Positions 60,922-64,000 of a stretch of DNA of 64,000 nucleotides are shown here, piece after piece; positions within the stretch are counted from its first letter, which is position 1, and every line of letters starts with the position of its first letter. The stretch covers positions 58,553-122,552 of the forward strand of contig JAKFYD010000015.1 of assembly GCA_021731025.1 (NCBI GenBank), given 5' to 3'. The stretch is from Pseudobdellovibrionaceae bacterium (lineage in GTDB: Bacteria > Bdellovibrionota > Bdellovibrionia > Bdellovibrionales > Bdellovibrionaceae). The notes under the pieces are model-generated. The model saw only the letters and a list, made by a program, of their open reading frames with translations. It did not search any database and was not told the origin of the DNA. The position numbers and the translations under genes were made by a program.

Positions 60922-63293
60922 AGCGAAACACTCGATTTTTCAATTTGTTTTCCTGTCCAAACGACAGAAAGAAGAATTGTGATGGAACTTAGGGGCATCA
61001 GTACAGCGGCCCAAAGGGGTGTCATCAATCCAACGATGGCAAGGGTGCCACTGATTAAGTTGAAACTGGCTGAAAAAAATAAATTGCGAGAAATGGCCTT
61101 TTTAGTCAGACGTGCGATATTAAAAAGCTGAGGAATCAAAAGTAAGCTATTTCGTGTTAAGTAAATATCTGCAGCTCTTAAGCTGACTTCAAGACTTCCG
61201 CAGACAGCAATTCCAACTTGGGCGGAAGCAAGGGCCATAGCATCGTTCACGCCGTCACCAATCATGACGGTTCCTTTTCCAAAAGAACGAACAATTTCGG
61301 CTTTAGCTTCAGGGATGATTTCGGAATGAATTTCATTTTTCTTGATGCCGATCATCTTTGCACAGTCCTGAACCACTGTATTGCGATCCCCAGACACCAT
61401 CGAGACCTTGAATTTTTGGCTGCGTACCCATGTCATAAGGCTTCGCGATTCCTGGCGCAATTGATCACCAAGCTCAAATTTTGCGAGAAGTTCATCGTCT
61501 TTGAAAAATCCAATATCGGATTGAATAAGTCCTTCGATGTCTTTACGAGAACTGCAGGGAATTGGTTTCACTTGAAAGGTGTGTCCATTTTTTTGGCCGC
61601 TCACGCCACCGGTGGAAATTTTTTGAACTTTATCGAAAAACTCCGGTTCTGTGTTTTTGCTTCTAAGATAGTTGCAAAGCGCATTTGCGACAGGATGAGT
61701 TTGATTCTGTTCTAAGCCGAAGGCGTAAGAAAAATCTGAATCTTCACATTGTTCAACCTTGAGAACCTCCATAGATCCGGTTGTCAGCGTGCCCGTTTTA
61801 TCAAAAACAAGAGTCTTCGTACTCCAAAGTCGTTCGATGCTATCGCCTTCTTTAACGATGATTCCTTTCTTGGCCGCATTTCTGATGGCCATACTCATAG
61901 AAAGTGGAATTGCTATTCCAAAGACACAAGGACAGGTGACAATAAGAAGGGCCAAAGCTCGCGAAATACCTTCTTCTAAATCGGTCGACCAGAAAAATCC
62001 GACGACAGCAATAGCACTGAGAATAACCAAAGCCATAAACCATCCAGCTACCCGATCAGCTGAACGAACATAGTTGGATTTTTCCTGTGAAGACTTTTCT
62101 GTATCCTGAAGTATTCGAGCAAGGCGTGTTTGTTCAGGTCGATTTTTCACCTTTAAAATTAAGTTGCCAGAAAGTAATTGGCTGCCAGCCTCAACGTAAT
62201 CTCCTTTATGAATTTTTAGAGGTCTACTTTCGCCGGTGAGCACAGCGGTGCTGATATTGCCCTCGCCCTCGACAACGAAACCATCGACAGGAACGGATTG
62301 GTCCGCGGCGATTTTAATTTGATCATCAACAGATAAAGAAAGTGAGCTCACTGTTTCACAGGAGTCATCAGGAGTGAGTCTTTCAACGGAGCTGAGGAGC
62401 ATTTCATTCTCTAAGTGAGTCGAACGCATTTGCTTATTTTGAATCGTTCTTAAAATCAAACGACTTGAAAGCAATAAAAAAATCAGCATTGAGATTGAAT
62501 CAAAATAGACCCGTTCATTCGAGGCCATTAAATTCCAAAGGCTCATGACGATTCCAGCCAGTATTGCGAGAACAATGGGGACATCAAGGTTTAAGTGTTT
62601 TACTTTGATGGCGTTAAAGGCACTTCGATAGAAGGGCCAAGCGCAATAGGTTAGCACTGGAGCCGCTAAAGTTGCGGACAGTAATCGAAATTGAATAGCT
62701 AATTCTCCGATAGCGCCACCATACAGTGACACGGCGAGAATCATAATATTTCCGGTTAAGCCTCCAGCAATTCCGATGCGCACTAAATCTTGGCGACGTT
62801 CCTTAGCCTGCAGCTTGGCAGCAGTGTCTGTTTCGCTTAAAGGATGAGGACGATAACCAAACCGATTCAATGTGCGCGCGATTTCAGCAAAAGAACCTTG
62901 GGTTTTTCGTATGACCTCAATTGTTGAGGAAGACATATCAATTCGAGCGGACTCTGCGTCGCTGCAAAAAGTTGGAAGTTTTTCGAGGAGCCACAGGCAG
63001 GCTGTGCAATTCAATCCTTCAATATAAAAACGAAGCCGTACCCCATCAGGACTTAATTTTTTTAAAAAAACGGGATCATCGCAGTAATTATAATTTAAGT
63101 TTGAAGAACTCGCGGGCACAGGGCAAGTCGGCGGATTTTCTTCTTTTAATTTATAATAGTAAGTTAATCCTTTAGTCTGGATAAGTCCATACACGAACTT
63201 ACACCCAGCACAGCAAAACTGCTGTGAAGTGGAGCTTGAAAATAAAGTGCCGCAGTGAATGCATGCGGCCTGAATCGATAAAATTTCTGTCAT
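60918..63293 (-). CDS. ccoI: CcoI (FixI) copper-transporting P-type ATPase
   Basis: The protein has 791 residues from ATG 63293. An N-terminal metal-site domain (ACIHCGTLF, CCAGCKFVYG) is followed by a heavy-metal domain with LNCTACLWLLE near 94, then membrane segments, TGES near 351, the copper CPC motif TCPCVFG near 453, DKTGT near 497 and GDGVNDAMAL near 680. CcoI exports copper to the periplasmic side for cbb3 assembly. The frame runs up to 63371, but that extension would contain the sigma-54 promoter, so 63293 is preferred. The leader is then only about 5 bases and without a ribosome site, which is odd. It is first gene of the cco operon. Confidence 0.88.
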   Translation of the reverse strand: MTEILSIQAACIHCGTLFSSSTSQQFCCAGCKFVYGLIQTKGLTYYYKLKEENPPTCPVPASSSNLNYNYCDDPVFLKKLSPDGVRLRFYIEGLNCTACLWLLEKLPTFCSDAESARIDMSSSTIEVIRKTQGSFAEIARTLNRFGYRPHPLSETDTAAKLQAKERRQDLVRIGIAGGLTGNIMILAVSLYGGAIGELAIQFRLLSATLAAPVLTYCAWPFYRSAFNAIKVKHLNLDVPIVLAILAGIVMSLWNLMASNERVYFDSISMLIFLLLSSRLILRTIQNKQMRSTHLENEMLLSSVERLTPDDSCETVSSLSLSVDDQIKIAADQSVPVDGFVVEGEGNISTAVLTGESRPLKIHKGDYVEAGSQLLSGNLILKVKNRPEQTRLARILQDTEKSSQEKSNYVRSADRVAGWFMALVILSAIAVVGFFWSTDLEEGISRALALLIVTCPCVFGIAIPLSMSMAIRNAAKKGIIVKEGDSIERLWSTKTLVFDKTGTLTTGSMEVLKVEQCEDSDFSYAFGLEQNQTHPVANALCNYLRSKNTEPEFFDKVQKISTGGVSGQKNGHTFQVKPIPCSSRKDIEGLIQSDIGFFKDDELLAKFELGDQLRQESRSLMTWVRSQKFKVSMVSGDRNTVVQDCAKMIGIKKNEIHSEIIPEAKAEIVRSFGKGTVMIGDGVNDAMALASAQVGIAVCGSLEVSLRAADIYLTRNSLLLIPQLFNIARLTKKAISRNLFFSASFNLISGTLAIVGLMTPLWAAVLMPLSSITILLSVVWTGKQIEKSSVSL

Positions 63294-63309
63294 TATACAA
63301 GTTAGCAAT

Positions 63310-63324
63310 GCACCCGATGTGCCA
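63310..63324 (-). promoter_or_regulatory. Sigma-54 promoter of the cco operon
   Basis: On the minus strand TGGCACATCGGGTGC: GG (-24) and GC (-12) with exactly 10 bases between. TGGCAC is the full consensus box and the -12 box reads TGCA. The predicted start is about 5 bases before ATG 63293. Confidence 0.75.
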
Positions 63325-63343
63325 TGAGTAATCTGTAATGAAT

Positions 63344-63362
63344 TTGAGCCAAAATGGGATGG
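63344..63362. promoter_or_regulatory. Half-site of the 19-bp activator motif before ccoI
   Basis: TTGAGCCAAAATGGGATGG keeps the first ten bases of site A (TTGAGCCAAA) but not the second half. It lies just upstream of the cco sigma-54 promoter. Confidence 0.35.
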
Positions 63363-63425
63363 ACCGGTCATGGTTAACGTCTAAATTTGAAATGAAATGC
63401 TTTCTTAAATTAAAATTATTATTGC

Positions 63426-63444
63426 TTGAGACAAATTATCCCAA
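63426..63444. promoter_or_regulatory. 19-bp activator motif between ccoI and nirK
   Basis: TTGAGACAAATTATCCCAA differs from site A before the regulator gene at 2 of 19 positions. It is centred about 103 bases before the predicted nirK start and about 137 before that of ccoI, so it can serve both divergent sigma-54 promoters. Confidence 0.6.
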
Positions 63445-63457
63445 TCGAAAAGTTGTA

Positions 63458-63476
63458 TCGTGCTGATTTGGCTCAA
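63458..63476. promoter_or_regulatory. Second activator motif before nirK, inverted
   Basis: TCGTGCTGATTTGGCTCAA matches 14 of 19 positions of the reverse complement of site A, with its ATTTGGCTCAA end intact. Its centre is 32 bases from the previous site, about three helical turns. Confidence 0.45.
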
Positions 63477-63511
63477 ATTATTTTTTAAAAACACTTGATG
63501 GTTTTATGGCA

Positions 63512-63527
63512 CGGCATAGCCGTTGCT
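63512..63527 (+). promoter_or_regulatory. Sigma-54 promoter of nirK
   Basis: CGGCATAGCCGTTGCT has GG (-24) and GC (-12) separated by exactly 10 bases, with GGCA and TTGCT consensus cores. The predicted start is about 30 bases before the nirK ATG. Confidence 0.7.
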
Positions 63528-63567
63528 TCCCCTTAAATTCAAGAAATCAAAATAAGGATAGGCAATT

Positions 63568-64000
63568 ATGAAACTTAAATTTTTAGGAATACTTTGTTTG
63601 TTAACTATTATCGTTGGATGTTGGGGCAATAAAGATGAAAAAAAAACATTGGCAAAGATTGATATCGACAAATTGCCCAAAGAAACTGCGATACTAACTC
63701 ACGCTCCTGAAGTTCCACCGATCATTACGAGAAAATCTCCAGCCCGAGTGAAGGTGGAAGTGGAAACTAAGGAAGTCACCCAACGATTAGCTGATGGTGT
63801 GGAATATACCTTTTGGACATTTGGAGGAACTGTTCCAGGCCCGTTTATAAGAATTCGTGAAGGTGATTATGTAGACTTTACTCTAAGTAATCATCCTTCC
63901 AGTAAAATGCCCCACAATATCGACTTGCATGCAGTGACTGGTCAAGGTGGGGGTGCCGAAGGGTCGTTCACAGCTCCAGGGCACAGCTCAACATTTTCTT
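63568..64000 (+). CDS. nirK: Copper-containing nitrite reductase (NirK), lipoprotein form, 3' end outside window
   Basis: The first 144 residues are visible. A short lipoprotein signal (LTIIVGC, Cys 18) precedes the first cupredoxin domain with [18 protein letters not shown] (about 83-100) and [16 protein letters not shown]. In the latter His116, Asp119 and His121 correspond to the type 1 copper His, the catalytic Asp and a type 2 copper His of NirK. NirK reduces nitrite to nitric oxide in the periplasm. The lipobox implies outer- or inner-membrane anchoring rather than a free periplasmic enzyme. AAGGAT serves as ribosome site. A sigma-54 promoter and two activator motifs lie upstream. Confidence 0.9.
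   Translation, partial: MKLKFLGILCLLTIIVGCWGNKDEKKTLAKIDIDKLPKETAILTHAPEVPPIITRKSPARVKVEVETKEVTQRLADGVEYTFWTFGGTVPGPFIRIREGDYVDFTLSNHPSSKMPHNIDLHAVTGQGGGAEGSFTAPGHSSTFS

Noticed and set aside
63420..63480. FNR/DNR-type box (TTGAT-N4-ATCAA) before nirK
   Set aside because: No copy with the TTGAT/ATCAA halves at the 4-base spacing is present; the sequence fits the 19-bp motif shared with the activator gene instead.
63507..63526. Alternative sigma-54 alignment using TGGCAC at 63507
   Set aside because: The distance from that GG to the following TTGC is too long. The GG at 63513 gives the exact 10-base spacing.
1..64000. tRNA, rRNA, CRISPR arrays and intact insertion sequences
   Set aside because: None seen on reading both strands; a covariance-model scan would be needed to exclude small RNAs.

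Overview
The window looks like chromosomal DNA of a predatory-type or Bdellovibrio-like bacterium (Bdellovibrionota, formerly Deltaproteobacteria). This is inferred from gene content, not from a marker gene. It has many exported proteins and lipoproteins of unknown function, two L,D-transpeptidases, a spore-photoproduct-lyase-like radical SAM protein in a non-sporulating context, a giant CheB-CheR hybrid kinase, a fused ccoNO and a type III polyketide synthase operon. The DNA is moderately AT-rich (not counted). I see no rRNA, tRNA, CRISPR array or intact insertion sequence. No stretch of 300 bases lacks a gene or gene remnant.

Region by region. 1-12 kb: an HD-domain protein cut by the window edge, HAD-type phosphatases (one apparently frameshifted), an SPL-like radical SAM protein with its overlapping partner, exported proteins, an L,D-transpeptidase, a transglutaminase-elicitor-like lipoprotein, a zinc metalloprotease and an AlkZ-related protein. 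12-18.4 kb: a two-gene light/redox signalling operon, a 1611-residue CheB-CheR-PAS-kinase-receiver protein followed directly by an output-less bacteriophytochrome module whose usual chromophore cysteine is a tyrosine. 18.6-36 kb: a second L,D-transpeptidase, a type III PKS / membrane protein / UbiG-like methyltransferase operon, a paralogue of the zinc protease, a decayed copy of a secreted lectin/lyase-like domain, a YheT-like hydrolase, an XRE regulator with an operator-like palindrome, several envelope proteins, a lipoprotein phosphodiesterase and rsgA. 36-48 kb: a full-length ABCC-type ABC transporter, a decayed and rearranged region (phage-fibre-like modules joined to a PP2C fragment on the other strand), a secreted ricin-B-lectin protein, an MFS transporter and a 987-residue envelope protein. 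48-49 kb: a small cassette of a secreted peptide ending in TCGAGSHG, a GRDP-like (DUF1399-type) protein and a GNAT acetyltransferase.

49-64 kb is the most coherent part, a low-oxygen / nitrogen-oxide respiration island. It carries a complete cbb3 oxidase locus (ccoI-ccoS-ccoNO-ccoQ-ccoP-ccoG-safE), a copper nitrite reductase (nirK, cut by the right edge), a hemerythrin-like protein with D-lactate dehydrogenase and a GAF histidine kinase, plus an NtrB-like PAS kinase and an NtrC-type sigma-54 activator. I find sigma-54 (-24/-12) promoters with exact GG-N10-GC spacing before ccoI, nirK and the hemerythrin operon. I also find a shared 19-bp motif (TTGAGnCAAATTnTCCCAA-like) upstream of those promoters and twice upstream of the activator's own gene. 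This reads as one self-contained regulon: the kinase/activator pair switching respiration, nitrite reduction and fermentation together.
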